Source: Limnomonas spitsbergensis (taxonomy: Eukaryota > Chlorophyta > Chlorophyceae > Chlamydomonadales). From it: 64,000 bases of DNA. Each line of letters starts with the position of its first letter. The stretch's first letter is position 1. The position numbers and the translations under genes were made by a program. The stretch covers positions 1,364,001 through 1,428,000 of the forward strand of contig JAYJMM010000019.1 in assembly GCA_037349105.1 (NCBI GenBank). Direction: 5' to 3'. The notes below the pieces were generated by a model that was given only the letters and a program-made list of their open reading frames with translations, ran no database searches and was not told where the DNA came from. Of the stretch, positions 9,801 to 18,520 are shown piece by piece.

Positions 9801-12151
9801 CCCTTCGGGTCATCTAGTATTGGTGGTTACCCGACCCAGCTGCGTGCACAGGCTGTATGCGCGAAAATAAACACCGGCGGCCCTTATCCCTGACAAACTT
9901 GGTCGTGCCTAATTGGAAAAAAAAAACTACAAATATGCAGGTTATGTTATGGGGTCCGATTCAGTCTGATTAATTGCTGCTCCTCTATTCCTGTAAGATT
10001 CTGCACTGCCCAGTTGTCCAGGACCCGTCTGAGCTGTTTCAAATTAAAATTGCTCCAGGGTTGATCGCTGCTGCCCTGCAGGGCGCTGAGCTGCCAATCT
10101 CTGAGCGGGCCGTGGACCTGGACCCTTCAAGGCTGCTGGCAGAGCTGAGGCAAACGCTGGGCATGCCTCCGGCCCCCGCCGGAAACTCAAACCGGCAACG
10201 GCGTGCTGATGATCGTGGTGATCACGACAAGGACGAGGACGAGGATGAAGATGCCTCGGACAGCTCCGAAGGATCCTCCTTCTTCTCTGATGAGGGCAGC
10301 GGGGAGGACGAGGAGGATGAGAAGGACGGGGAGGACGGCCCGCACAACCGCGGTTTTCTGGCCGAGCTTGCGAGGCAGATGGGCTCTGAGGTGCCCGTGC
10401 ACCACTCGAGCAGTAGCCAGGCGCGGGATGGCTCGGCGGCGGCGGCAGCGGCGGCTTTGGGGCCGGCAGGCCAGGGCCGGGCTGACGCGCGGGGTGGCAA
10501 CAGCGATGTGGAGACAGAAACTGACAGTGATGATTCCCGCTGTGAGTCCGAGGATGAGGATGAGGATGATGGCCTTTCGATAGGCAGTGGTGGGGACGAC
10601 GCCCGAGCGGGAGGCGGGGATGCGTCTGCGGGCTGCGGCGGGGCGGCGGCGCGAGGAGATCCCTTTTTCAGCGCTTACTCGTCAGCGCTTGATGAGCAGC
10701 TCGCGGGTTCGAGGATGGCCGAGTCGTTCGAGCGGGGGCCCGGGCCGCGGGCGACGGTGGGCGCTGGCGCGCGCGAAGCGCCGGGCGGCAGGGACGCCGC
10801 GGGCGATGAGGCCTCGGGAGGGGCGCTGCAACCCGTGGACCTGGACATGAATCTGGTGAAGAGCTTGCTCAGGTGCGTGAAGCAGGGTGGAGATCTAGTA
10901 AGGTCGGATCAGGAATCATAGATCTGGACATAAACCTTGTTAAGAGCTCTCAGAGGTGCGTGAAGGAGGGGTCGGATCAAAAAGGGTTGGATCTGGGTCC
11001 GTGGATCTGGACATGCATCTGGGTCCGTGGATCTGGACATGCATCTGGGTCCGTGGATCTGGCCCAACGCCTGGTCTGCTGGGGGGGGGGGTCAAGGAGG
11101 GGCGGATCAGGATCTGCAGGCAGCTCAGCAGGGTTTCTGATACGCTAGATGGGAAGACAGGATTGGTAGATGCTCAATCACTCATGAAAGTAATGGAAGA
11201 TGCGAAAACATCATTGGATGATGTAAAATCACTTTTGATGGATGCGAAAGTATCGCTGATAAATGCTAAATGACTATCGATAGATGTAAAAGCGCATCAT
11301 TGGTGATTTCTAAATCACTATTCATAGATGCGAAACACACATATAACAGCTGGTATAACAGCTGGTATAACAGCTGGGTATAACAGCTGGTATAACAGCT
11401 GGTATAACAGCTGGGTATAACAGCTGGTATAACAGCTGGTATAACAGCTGGGTATAACAGCTGGTATAACAGCTGGTATAACAGCTGGTATAACAGCTGG
11501 TATAACAGCTGGGTATAACAGCTGGTATAACAGCTGGGTATAACAGCTGGTATCACAGCTGGTATAACAGCTGGTATAACAGCTGGTATAACAGCTGGGT
11601 ATAACAGCTGGTATAACAGCTGGGTATAACAGCTGGTATAACAGCTGGGTATAACAGCTGGTATAACAGCTGGTATAACAGCTGGTGTATAACAGCTGGT
11701 ATAACAGCTGGTATAACAGCTGGTATAACAGCTGGTATAACAGCTGGTATAACAGCTGGGTATAACAGCTGGTATAACAGCTGGTATAACAGCTGGTATA
11801 ACAGCTGGGTATAACAGCTGGTATAACAGCTGGGTATAACAGCTGGTATAACAGCTGGTATAACAGCTGGGTATAACAGCTGGTATAACAGCTGGGTATA
11901 CCAGCTGGTATAACAGCTGGTATAACAGCTGGTATAACAGCTGGTATAACAGCTGGGTATAACAGCGGGGATATTCTTATATATGATAGATTCTCAATCA
12001 TCATTGTTGGTGCTGACGGCTTGTGTCTGTCTCGTGCCCCTGCAGGTCTGTGGCGGCTCAGCAAGGGCTGGCAGGCCCAGCAGGGAGCCTGGCGGGGCTG
12101 CTGGGAATTGAGCTGCCGCAGGGTTTGGAGGAGGGGGATGTCATGAAGTGA
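872..12151 (+). CDS. ECD: Ecdysoneless (ECD / SGT1-type) homologue, 5'-partial, 8 exons in window
   Basis: Inferred exons: 872-1011, 2470-2855, 4030-5040, 7067-7298, 7549-7624, 8049-8176, 10082-10872 and 12046-12151 (TGA stop). All introns are GT-AG and all phases join, giving at least 955 residues. Family hallmarks appear in order: FGDNVEDEW, VWDNDGDFMLIEAAYSLPKW, LHILPQ, a QLAQLLQQRF block, AAELGLKITAGFEIL, ERTGYFEGNIAGSARYKELL, ELDEEL, GAELPISE, a Glu/Asp-rich stretch, SSALDEQLAGSRM, PVDLDMNLVKSLL and GLAGPAGSLAGLLGIELP. In animals ECD binds PRP8 and the R2TP complex and supports splicing and cell-cycle progress; the same role here is inferred. The N-terminus is missing from the window. 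Exon 4030-5040 carries a decapeptide minisatellite absent from the usual family layout. A TGTAA at 12177 is a possible polyadenylation signal. The first exon start is the least certain boundary. Confidence 0.88.
1040..2165 (+). repeat. Degenerate ~130-bp array echoing the donor edge of the first ECD exon
   Basis: The exon ends GCCTGTCCATTCAG|GTAAGC at 1011/1012. Related blocks (GCTGCTTCAG...TGGCCTGTCCATTCAGGTA) recur near 1055-1105, 1230-1280, 1370-1420, 1495-1535, 1620-1670, 1745-1795, 1895-1925 and 2010-2060, with a last trace near 2145. The spacing is about 110-170 bp and most copies keep a GT after the CAG. Between them lie variants of AAGACGATAAACAGTTGG. The copies are diverged, so the array looks older than the 124-bp array. 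Confidence 0.8.
2225..2469 (+). repeat. Two acceptor-side echoes of ECD exon 2470-2855
   Basis: Copies of the acceptor and first codons of exon 2470 (CAG|GTGTGGGACAATGACG) occur at about 2234 and 2338. The copy at 2338 keeps the frame (VWDSDGDFMLIE). The copy at 2234 has a stop in place of a Gly codon and lacks a clean AG. The pyrimidine-rich CTTCCTGTCTCCCCCTC tract is duplicated with each copy. Confidence 0.85.
2856..4029 (+). repeat. ECD intron with telomere-like tracts and edge echoes
   Basis: The intron starts with CCCTAAACCCTGAACCCTGAA (split at 2866-2895), and further CCCTAACCCT/CCCTCAACCC tracts lie at 3414-3460 and 3662-3740. A donor echo (GAGGCCTTCTTTTACAGT) is at 2919-2939. Acceptor echoes of exon 4030 occur at about 3865-3905 (AGGGATGCAGATAACATGCC, then GGCAGGA) and 3955-3985. 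A G-run lies at 3534-3546. No coding sequence is seen. Confidence 0.7.
4484..4912 (+). repeat. 30-bp coding minisatellite inside an ECD exon
   Basis: About 14 copies of a 30-bp unit keep the frame and encode the decapeptide PPSNTVAAPK or its Q variants (PKQPSNTVAA). The surrounding ORF is open from 4030 to 5040 and flanks match ECD on both sides, so the array is probably translated as a Pro/Ala-rich linker between the LGLKITAGFEIL block and the GYFEGNIAGSAR block. An in-frame intron cannot be excluded. Confidence 0.85.
5085..5748. repeat. 16-bp minisatellite in an ECD intron
   Basis: About 41 copies of the unit TTAAGGGTGGGCTTCC, with GGTTGGG and CTTTCTT variants. It starts 45 bases after the donor of exon 4030-5040. 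Each junction contains the palindrome CTTAAG. No open frame makes sense as protein. Confidence 0.9.
5830..6085. repeat. 17-bp minisatellite
   Basis: About 15 copies of GGTTTAGAGGGTACCCG, with GGGGACCCG variants at both ends. It is followed at 6098-6125 by an echo of the upstream exon end (ATTGCAGGCTCAGCCAGGTG, compared with ATAGCAGGCTCTGCCAG|GTG at 5026-5043). Confidence 0.9.
6180..6590. repeat. 32-bp minisatellite
   Basis: About 13 copies of a 32-bp unit that begins GGGACGAAGAGAGTGCCTGC and ends CTGGGCAGTTCA. It is open in three frames on the plus strand because 32 is not a multiple of three and the unit lacks stops; I do not treat these as genes. Confidence 0.9.
6672..7066 (+). repeat. Three acceptor-side echoes of ECD exon 7067-7298
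   Basis: Blocks starting TACAAGGAG(CT/TTG)C at about 6679, 6811 and 6932 repeat the first ~70 bases of exon 7067 (YKELLGRAAADFCSGPLLPR), each followed by a CAGCCTCA(CT)TTATG tract; the second and third keep a preceding AG, the first has GAGC before TACAAG. The real exon is the fourth copy and the only one that continues in frame to a good donor at 7299. Confidence 0.88.
7299..8048 (+). repeat. Short ECD introns with CTGATCCTGCC repeats and a donor echo
   Basis: Intron 7299-7548 has a short degenerate array of GCTGATCCTGCCT between 7330 and 7410. Intron 7625-8048 contains an echo of exon 7549-7624 at about 7708-7746 (GGCAAGC..., then CAGGCAAACAGGAAAAG) and CCTAAACCC-like tracts at 7926-8010. 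Confidence 0.65.
8177..9480 (+). repeat. 18-bp minisatellite derived from an ECD exon end
   Basis: The core at about 8380-9120 has about 41 copies of GGCAGGCATGTGGGGAGT and TGTGGAGT variants. It is flanked by looser copies of the preceding exon's own last bases (GTGGCGGGCATGGCGGGGCCTGAG|GTAGG at 8153-8181). An almost complete exon-end copy with a donor (GGCGGAGCCTGAGGTAAGG) sits at 9128-9146. The long PATPHM/GRHVWS frames through it are low-complexity shadows. Confidence 0.88.
9481..10081. other. Remainder of the ECD intron before exon 10082
   Basis: About 600 bases without repeats or recognisable elements, apart from short homopolymers (A9 near 9919). The sequence just before the acceptor (CTGCCCTGCAG|GGCGCTGAG) is open in frame back to about 9974, so a longer exon is possible. 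The join GPE|GAELP fits the family better. Confidence 0.45.
10873..11060 (+). repeat. Donor-side echoes of ECD exon 10082-10872
   Basis: The exon ends GACCTGGACATGAATCTGGTGAAGAG...CTCAG|GTGCGTGAAG. A good copy lies at 10920-10970 (ATCTGGACATAAACCTTG..., then AGAGGTGCGTGAAGG), followed by three truncated copies of GGTCCGTGGATCTGGACATG at about 11000-11060. Confidence 0.88.
11341..11967. repeat. 12/13-bp minisatellite GGTATAACAGCT
   Basis: About 50 copies of GGTATAACAGCT with an extra G in roughly every third unit. It lies in the last ECD intron, upstream of the final exon at 12046. CAGCTG palindromes recur at each junction. The alternation of 12 and 13 bp keeps long minus-strand frames open by chance. 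Confidence 0.92.
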
Positions 12152-13972
12152 GATACTTTCAACTGCTGTTGCTGCCTGTAAACGGACTTATTGCACGAAT
12201 CCGACTGGAGTGTGAACACCCTCTTTCTCCAGGCAGCATGATGTGAAGTTGTGTGGAATGTTAGCATTCCATCATAGCATCACAGTTGTTGCATGGGACA
12301 TGTGCCCGTAAACCGGTATAGGCACTTAATAGTTGATACACTAGGACAGAAAGCGAAAATCATGGTGTTGCAAGGCTTCGGCATTGGGGAGACACAACTT
12401 GGAATGAATTGGCACGGATACGCCATCTGGTTTTGGTCATTTCATTCCATAAGCTTCAGGGCTGAAGCGCAGATACAAATTAGGCATATCAGTCATTATC
12501 TGTCACTTGAAAGCCCTGGCTTGTGGAGTGTCGAGAGCGTGTTTTTTAAATAACCTTGGGGCATGGGATAGAATCAACAGATGGCCGGATGATGGTAAAG
12601 AGAGCACCGTACTTGAACAAACCTAAAGCCTTGTCTTGAAAGAGCCAGGCAGTACACACCGGAGGTGAAAAAGGATCAACCGAGCAAGAATTGAGGATAC
12701 CAAGCGATGGGGCAGAGCAGATTCAGAGCAGGCATGTTTTGACAATTTTGAATTCACTTACACAGCAAACTACCGACAGAAGAACTAGGACGGCTGAGGA
12801 CACGGCAAAGAAACCCTCTGGGATTCAAAAAGCACGAAAGTTAAGAAAAAACAGCATGGGACCACCATGCCATGATGCTGCATGCCTGCATGGGATTGGG
12901 GTTTTATAAGTGGTGGATGCAGATTCGCTTGATCGCTCTTTTACCATGTGCAACTTAAACAATTTGGAGACCTTCGCCTGCCATCGCATCTTCAGAGGTA
13001 GCTGACACCTCTCGGACAAAGGGACGTAACGAAGGGAAACGCCGCGGCGTGTCTCGAATCTTGAGGGAGACGTCGACAGTGATTCAAAACGTGATGGCTG
13101 AATCGAATCCGATTAACACGTTCGTTTTGCAGAGTCGCATCGATCTAGAGTTGCGCGCGTGGCTCACCTGCAAGGGGTGAGGAGGAGGGGGCTGGGTGGG
13201 CTGGGGAACCGAATCTGGTACCAGGGGACCTCAATGGTAGTTGAACTGTAGCTTAAGTGCCTTTTCATAAACTGTGGTCTTATACCTTTTCGATTGACAT
13301 ACCACCTCATCATGCACAATTGTCCATAAATGTGATCCGATCAAAAACATCCTATGTCTTCGCCCACTGTCTGGACACCGATAACGCCTCGAAGCCTCTC
13401 CCATGCGGAGGTGCCCATGCACACAACCTGGTCCCTACATACATGCGTAACCAGGAGGCCTCTCCCACCATTTCAGAGATTCAAAGCCTCTCCCGTCAGC
13501 TCTGCACGCGAGCACCTGACGACAACGAGGGATGTAAGCTGCAGCTGTGGTGTCAGCGTTGTCGCACCTGCCCTGAAGTCTTTCCTGGATGTGCCATGCG
13601 GTGCGCAGCAGCCCTCGGTCCTATCATCCGCCCTAGATGTGGATCCTCCTACCAGCCTGGCCTATGGAGGCCTCTGCCCCAGGTGCCGGGTGCAGCACAG
13701 GTGGGTCGTTTGCATGACCAGAGAGTCCAGGATTCGGACGCCACCGGTATTTCCCTTCTTTGCCGTCTAAATTCTTTTTGTACTGGAAGCAAACTGTGGG
13801 GACCTGTCCCATGCATCACATCTGAAGTGTCCCTGGGCTTAGGATACTGAAACACATATTCGCTGGGTTTGAAAACACAAACGACCCTGCACGTAACCCG
13901 GGTAATTTGGGAGCTATCCTGCCCTGAAAAGGGCACGGTAAGGGGCCCCGACATCCCCCCCCCATTCCGCAG
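12152..13972. other. Intergenic region between ECD and the pseudouridine-synthase-like gene
   Basis: No confident gene. A dispersed repeat (GCATGGGACATGTGCCCGTA and flanks) is at about 12275-12362; it recurs at 16596-16680 and in part elsewhere. 13000-13220 looks like ordinary spacer. Plus-strand open stretches at 13257-13850 have no recognisable domain. Some upstream exons of the next gene may lie here. Confidence 0.4.
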
Positions 13973-16266
13973 CATCCCAACGTCGCCTGAGGCCATGTCA
14001 GCAGCCCGGCAGCTCATGCAGGAGCTGGAGGCTTCTGGCCGGCTGGACTTTGAGGTCAGCTCGCGGATTAAGCCTCCTCTCTTGTGAATGGATGGAGTTA
14101 TGCATGCGATAACATTTTGGTGTAGTGTGGCGGGGGTTGTGCATGTTGTTTTTGCCCGAAGGTTAGCCCTGTACGACGGTACTGTCACCGTACTAGTACT
14201 GTACTTGTTGACTGTACTGTATGGGTGTTGTGTATGCCCTCATTGCCCTCCCTTTGTACCGTAGGTCAGCTCAGAGCAGGCCAACCCCGACTTCAGCACG
14301 GACTGGCTATGGACTAAAGGGCCTGGCAGAATGCTAGGCATCCTCATCGCTCAGGACAGAACAAAGGTGGGGGAGTTTGAAGTGGGGGGCGATGCTTTCC
14401 TATGCTTGGACTGGCTATGGACTAAAGGGCTTAGTAGAATGCTAGGCATCCTCATCGCTCAGGAAGGAACAAAGATGGGGGCAGGTCAACAGGGGGGCGA
14501 TTCTGTCCTATGCTTGGACTTGCTTCGTACCGGACTGTGAACGAAGGTGGGGGAATGAAGGGGGGTAAAATTCTCTCTTTTGCTTGGACTTGCTTGAACC
14601 CTCACTGGGGACCAAGGGTCCTGGACCAATGCTCTGGGCATCCTCGTCACTCGCCGCGCCAGTACGGTAGGAAGATGGCGGTACAGTACATACTGACACT
14701 CCCTCTGGTACTGACAGCCTGGCCAGGCGGTGTGTCTGGTGCACTTGAGAGTGACGGGGACTGACGCCTGCCTCGTGGTACAATGCTAGGCATCCTCATC
14801 GCTCAGGACGGAACAAAGGTGGGGGGAAATGTGAAGGGGGTGCCATGCTTTCCTATGCTTGGACTTGCTTTGTCCCCAACTGTGAACTAAGGGGGGGGGA
14901 GGGGGGGATGTATGGGGGTTAAGATTCCCTCTTCTCTTTGACTTGCACCCCCTCTAGTACCAACAGCCTGCAGTCCTGCACAAGCCCTAGGTCAGTCAGG
15001 TGCTGTTGAGAGTGGTGGTCTGACGCCTGCCTTGGTACCCGTGATAAGGTGGTGCTGCATATGTACTGATACCCTGGTACTGACACCAACTCCGGCACTG
15101 TCACCCTGGGCAGGCCGACCTCCATGATCCAAGTGACGAATGCCTAGGAACTGGCGGCAAAGTGGTGCTGCGAGCGTTCAGCGGTCAGATCACGGAGTCT
15201 TGGTTGGTCCCTGGGTAAGGGCTAGGGTGATGATCTGACGCTTCAATTGCTTTTTCATCCCCCCCCTGATTTTCCTCCATGTCCTCCATATTTATGGATC
15301 ATAAATATGGAGGACATGGAGGAAATTTAGATTGAATAGAACACCTGTCAGAGGAGTCCTGGTGCCTTGTTTTGACCCACCTGTATGCGTCATGCCTGCT
15401 GTCTCAGATGGGTCGGGCCTATGGCCGGCATCACCAACGCGGACTCCTTGTACCAGAACTACCGGCAGGCCACGGAGCGGCTGTCGGGACAGATCCAGTC
15501 CTGGGACAGCATCGCCCTCGCAGCCACACCCAGAAACAAAGATGCGAAACCGGAGGATCCAGGGCGAGGCCTACTGATGCAGAAGCAGCCCTCGCACAAG
15601 CCCCCGAAACTCGCGCCCAGCAGCCATGCATCGTTCCGCGCGCAGCAGCGGGTGCTTCTTGTGGACCGGCGGCGTCGCTTGTCGCACGAGTTGATGGCGC
15701 GAGTCCAAGCCAGCTACGTCACGATGGACCTCAGGGGCAGACCCTTGAAGCTCCTGCAGGCGTACTATGACCATCGGGGGGCTCAGAAGGAGGAGGAGGG
15801 GGCGTTATTACCTACTGCCAGCTTTGATGAAGTCAAGCAGCCGCGACAGCAACAGCATGAGCAGCGGCAGCGGCAGCTGAGGCCGCCGGAGGAATGCAAG
15901 CCAGTTCCGAGGCCTGACAGCTCTGCTGAGGTTCCGCGAGTGGTACAGAAGCAGAAGCAGCAGTACGTGCGGCACTCCGGTCTGAGTGCTGGGAGACGGA
16001 AAGGATCAGAGGCCAAGCCCAAGCTTGAGGGTTTCCCCGCTGGGACGGGCGACTGCTGCGCACCGAAGCTTCTACACGCCTGCTTCCAGCGCGGCCTGGT
16101 GCCGGTAGCCATGGTGGAGTGGTGGTGTGGCTCGCCGCCCATGACAGCGACGACGCAAGGGCGCAGTATGGACAGCACATGGGGGGACAGGCAGCATGGG
16201 CGCGTGTCCGGGTGTTGCACAAAGTGTGAAAGCATCTTAGGATTGATGCTGTGTTCTATTTTGTAG
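13973..16266 (+). CDS. RluA-family pseudouridine synthase-like protein, N-terminal accessory domain only
   Basis: Inferred exons: 13973-14054, 14265-14366, 15114-15214 and 15408-16266 (TAG). Phases join to 380 residues with no stops. Motifs recall the long N-terminal extension found in one bacterial/plastid-type RluA subgroup: VSSEQANPDFSTDWLW, GPGRMLGILIAQ, VVLRAFSGQITESWLVPGWV, RRRRLSHELMARVQASYVTM, GFPAGTGDCCAPKLLHACFQ, PVAMVEWWCGSP and TKCESILGLML. In that subgroup the catalytic pseudouridine synthase domain follows directly. Here the frame stops just after KCESILGLML and retroelement sequence begins within a few hundred bases; no RLD-type catalytic motif was found before the next gene. 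It may be a gene broken by insertion, a stand-alone domain, or a gene whose catalytic exons I cannot see. The true 5' end is unknown. Assignment is from remembered family motifs. Confidence 0.65.
14367..15110 (+). repeat. Donor-side echoes of exon 14265-14366
   Basis: The exon segment GACTGGCTATGGACTAAAGG...ATGCTAGGCATCCTCATCGCTCAGGA...ACAAAG|GTGGGG is copied at about 14409-14476, in diverged form near 14510-14680, and again near 14780-14826. The shared tail GGGG...TCCTATGCTTGGACT follows each. The period is roughly 100-120 bp. Diverged TACTGACACC(C/T)-type repeats follow at 14690-14760 and 15000-15100. Confidence 0.8.
15271..15325. repeat. Perfect 25-bp inverted repeat with 5-nt loop
   Basis: Arm 15271-15295 (starts TTTCCTCCATGTCC) is exactly complementary to 15301-15325, separated by GGATC. 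It lies in the intron between exons 15114-15214 and 15408-16266 and would form a strong RNA hairpin. Confidence 0.9.
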
Positions 16267-16559
16267 ATATCTTGGCATATGTTTTGACCCCAGGTCACCT
16301 CTGATTTTGTAATATTTAAAATTTGTACCAACCCCTGGTACCAACCGTCACCCAATCAGCGATATAAGGCTTCAAAACATTTATGACAAAGTTTATTTCC
16401 CATGGTAAATCAATTAATCCCGGTTGTTTATTTGTTTGCAATACTTTGGGTTCATGTTGTTGCATAACATGGTTTTGAGCGAAACAAAATGAGAAATAAG
16501 CCTGGTGGACGACGCTGGGAAATATGTTCAACTTCGGTATGAAGCAGCTGATCCATGTT

Positions 16560-16680
16560 GCAGGGCTTGTGAAGTTTGTGAAGTTTTTACAGTCCAACAG
16601 AGCATCACACTTGATGCATGGGACATGTGCCCGTAAACCGGTACAGGCACTTAATACACTAGGACAGAAAGCGAAGACCA
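16560..16680 (+). repeat. Dispersed repeat containing GCATGGGACATGTGCC
   Basis: About 115 bases beginning near TTGTGAAGTTTTTACAGTCC and including GATGCATGGGACATGTGCCC, then AGGCACTTAATACACTAGG. Related copies lie at 12275-12362 (plus), 17845-17905 (plus, shorter), 25320-25385 (minus) and a fragment near 13798-13825 (minus). It is probably part of a transposable element; the class is unknown. Confidence 0.7.
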
Positions 16681-16815
16681 GTGACCCCCCTGGGCAAGCA
16701 ACTAGCACACAACCACGACAGTGGCGTGGGAATGAACCCCATAGTGCAGAAGATAAGCCCCAGCCATAAAAATGACGTGGGTGCAAAAGAGTTCGATTGA
16801 GCACTGCCTAAAAAG

Positions 16816-17679
16816 TTAGGGGGGAGACAGGAATTTTGGCAAAGTTTTGAGATGATTCTCTCTTTTCATCATACACTGAAAGATAAAACAACCAAATTTC
16901 TTCCAGAACGCATATGCAGAATCCGCTGCATTTAGTTTGCCCCACACTCCATTTGCGTACCATTGCATGGCCTCATCCTCGTCCTCTAGGAAATTATGGA
17001 AAGTAAGGTTAAACTGAAAACGAAGGTCTGTATAGAACGGGCAGTAAATCATGTGAAGCTCATCCTCCCGACATTTAAGATTGCAACATCTACAAATCCT
17101 CTCGCTACGGGGCCTACAAGGTTTCTCAAAGCGCCCCGTCTCAACATTCAGCCAATGCGACCCCATCCGGTACCGGGCTACTGCGAAAATAATATTAGGC
17201 CTACTCAAATTGTACCAAAAAGTCTCCTTCACATCACGCTTAATTTGGAACCACTTAGAGAACGTAAACAATTTGAACCCCGAGCGTTCTGAGTCAGGAG
17301 TAGCACGTACTGATAGGGCCGTACGTGGCATGTCCCTGGAAATTTTGGAAAGCCACTGATCCCTAGCTGAATCCACAATGACCTCAATATCCAAAGAGGT
17401 ATTGGCTGAAGCAGTCAATAAATCAATACGCAGAGTCATCAATATCGTAGACAGAAAACCAGCCCAACAAAGTGAAGTGCCAGCCTTCGCCAAATCACAA
17501 CTTTCCTGCATAGCCATTTTCACAAGGTCATTGTCAGGCCTCAGATAAATTCTATTCCAAAAACTTGCAGGGCTTGGGAGGAGCTTGGCCTCTTTAACCT
17601 GGAGCCGTTTTTTCTTTAGGTGCAAGACTGCGTGCATGTTTAAAAGCGTTGTTTCTAGAAGGCATGTCAAAAGATTCAT
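16816..17679 (-). mobile_element. Retroelement ORF fragment with C-terminal Cys/His (zf-RVT-like) motif
   Basis: A 287-codon open frame on the minus strand, AT-richer than its neighbours. Near residues 193-210 it holds ICRCCNLKCREDELHMIYCP, the C-x2-C...H...C arrangement that follows RNase H/RT regions in many non-LTR retrotransposons and in zf-RVT domains. The upstream 190 residues have no RT motifs I can recognise, so this is probably the C-terminal part of a 5'-truncated element. It lies just after the pseudouridine-synthase-like gene. It may interrupt that gene. Confidence 0.55.
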
Positions 17680-18520
17680 GTTCGGGCCTTGACTTGTTTC
17701 AGCATGTACACTGACACGACCGTAGAGACTTTCTTCCCTCTAGATACCTTGTCTCCCAGCCAGAGTTCCATTTCTCCCAACCAGACAGTTGGGTGGTCAT
17801 GCGGCCGGGCCTTTTTGAGCAGGGCCCAGAGGTGCAATGTCATTGAAGTTGTTTAAGTCCAGAAGGGCATCAATCATTTGATGCATGGGACAGGTACCGG
17901 TACATCAAAACACGATAGAGTATTTTTACTATCTCAAGAAGATGATCTGATAAATGTGCCTCATCTTCATTAGCATAATTACCGCACCGGTGTTCTGTAA
18001 TAATATATTTGCCTGGAGTGGTTTGCGGGATACGACTCCTCCCAAACCAAATGCCATCTTCTCAATAAATGGATCGAACAAACCTGAACCCAATGATGGA
18101 GATCCAGCCTAGTCTGCGACGATTCTCCAAATCTCTGACAGCGTTTGTAGCTCTGCACCTAAAGCCAAAATGGCCACACAAAGAAGTAGTAGTACACAAA
18201 AGGCTGAATTGGCCTTAAAGCCCCCTGCAGAACCAAACAAACATCAGTACCCTACAAGAAGTTTCCTGATACGGTACCCCCCATAAAATTGTCTTAGCAG
18301 CTTATTTTGCATTGCCAATTGATGCAAAAACAAAGGATTGTATCCTTCATGGGTCCTTGCATTGTCCTTGCACCTCTATGTCTGTTTTAAATCCCCCAAG
18401 CAGCTAATACACAGCACTAGATTGTGCACCATCACATTAGAAATATGTCAATATTCCTCATGGTTGTTAATTGATTGCGTGAGTGCAACCAGAGAGTGCG
18501 ACAGACACCACCGTACACCC
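17680..18520. other. Spacer with a retroelement tail copy
   Basis: Contains one plus-oriented copy of the shared tail at 17786-17846 and a dispersed-repeat fragment at 17845-17905 that includes TACCGGTA. 17920-18520 shows no recognised element or coding exon and ends at the 3' end of the minus-strand coiled-coil gene. Confidence 0.45.

Noticed and set aside
10222..10583. Alternative-frame ORFs across the acidic ECD exon
   Set aside because: Shadows of a GAC/GAG-rich reading frame; the DEDEDEDASDSSEGSSFF frame is the one that joins both flanking exons.
872..12151. Assignment as the SGT1 co-chaperone (TPR-CS-SGS)
   Set aside because: The shared name SGT1 is a coincidence; the motifs FGDNVEDEW, DGDFMLIEAA and LVKSLL are those of ecdysoneless, and there are no CS or SGS motifs.
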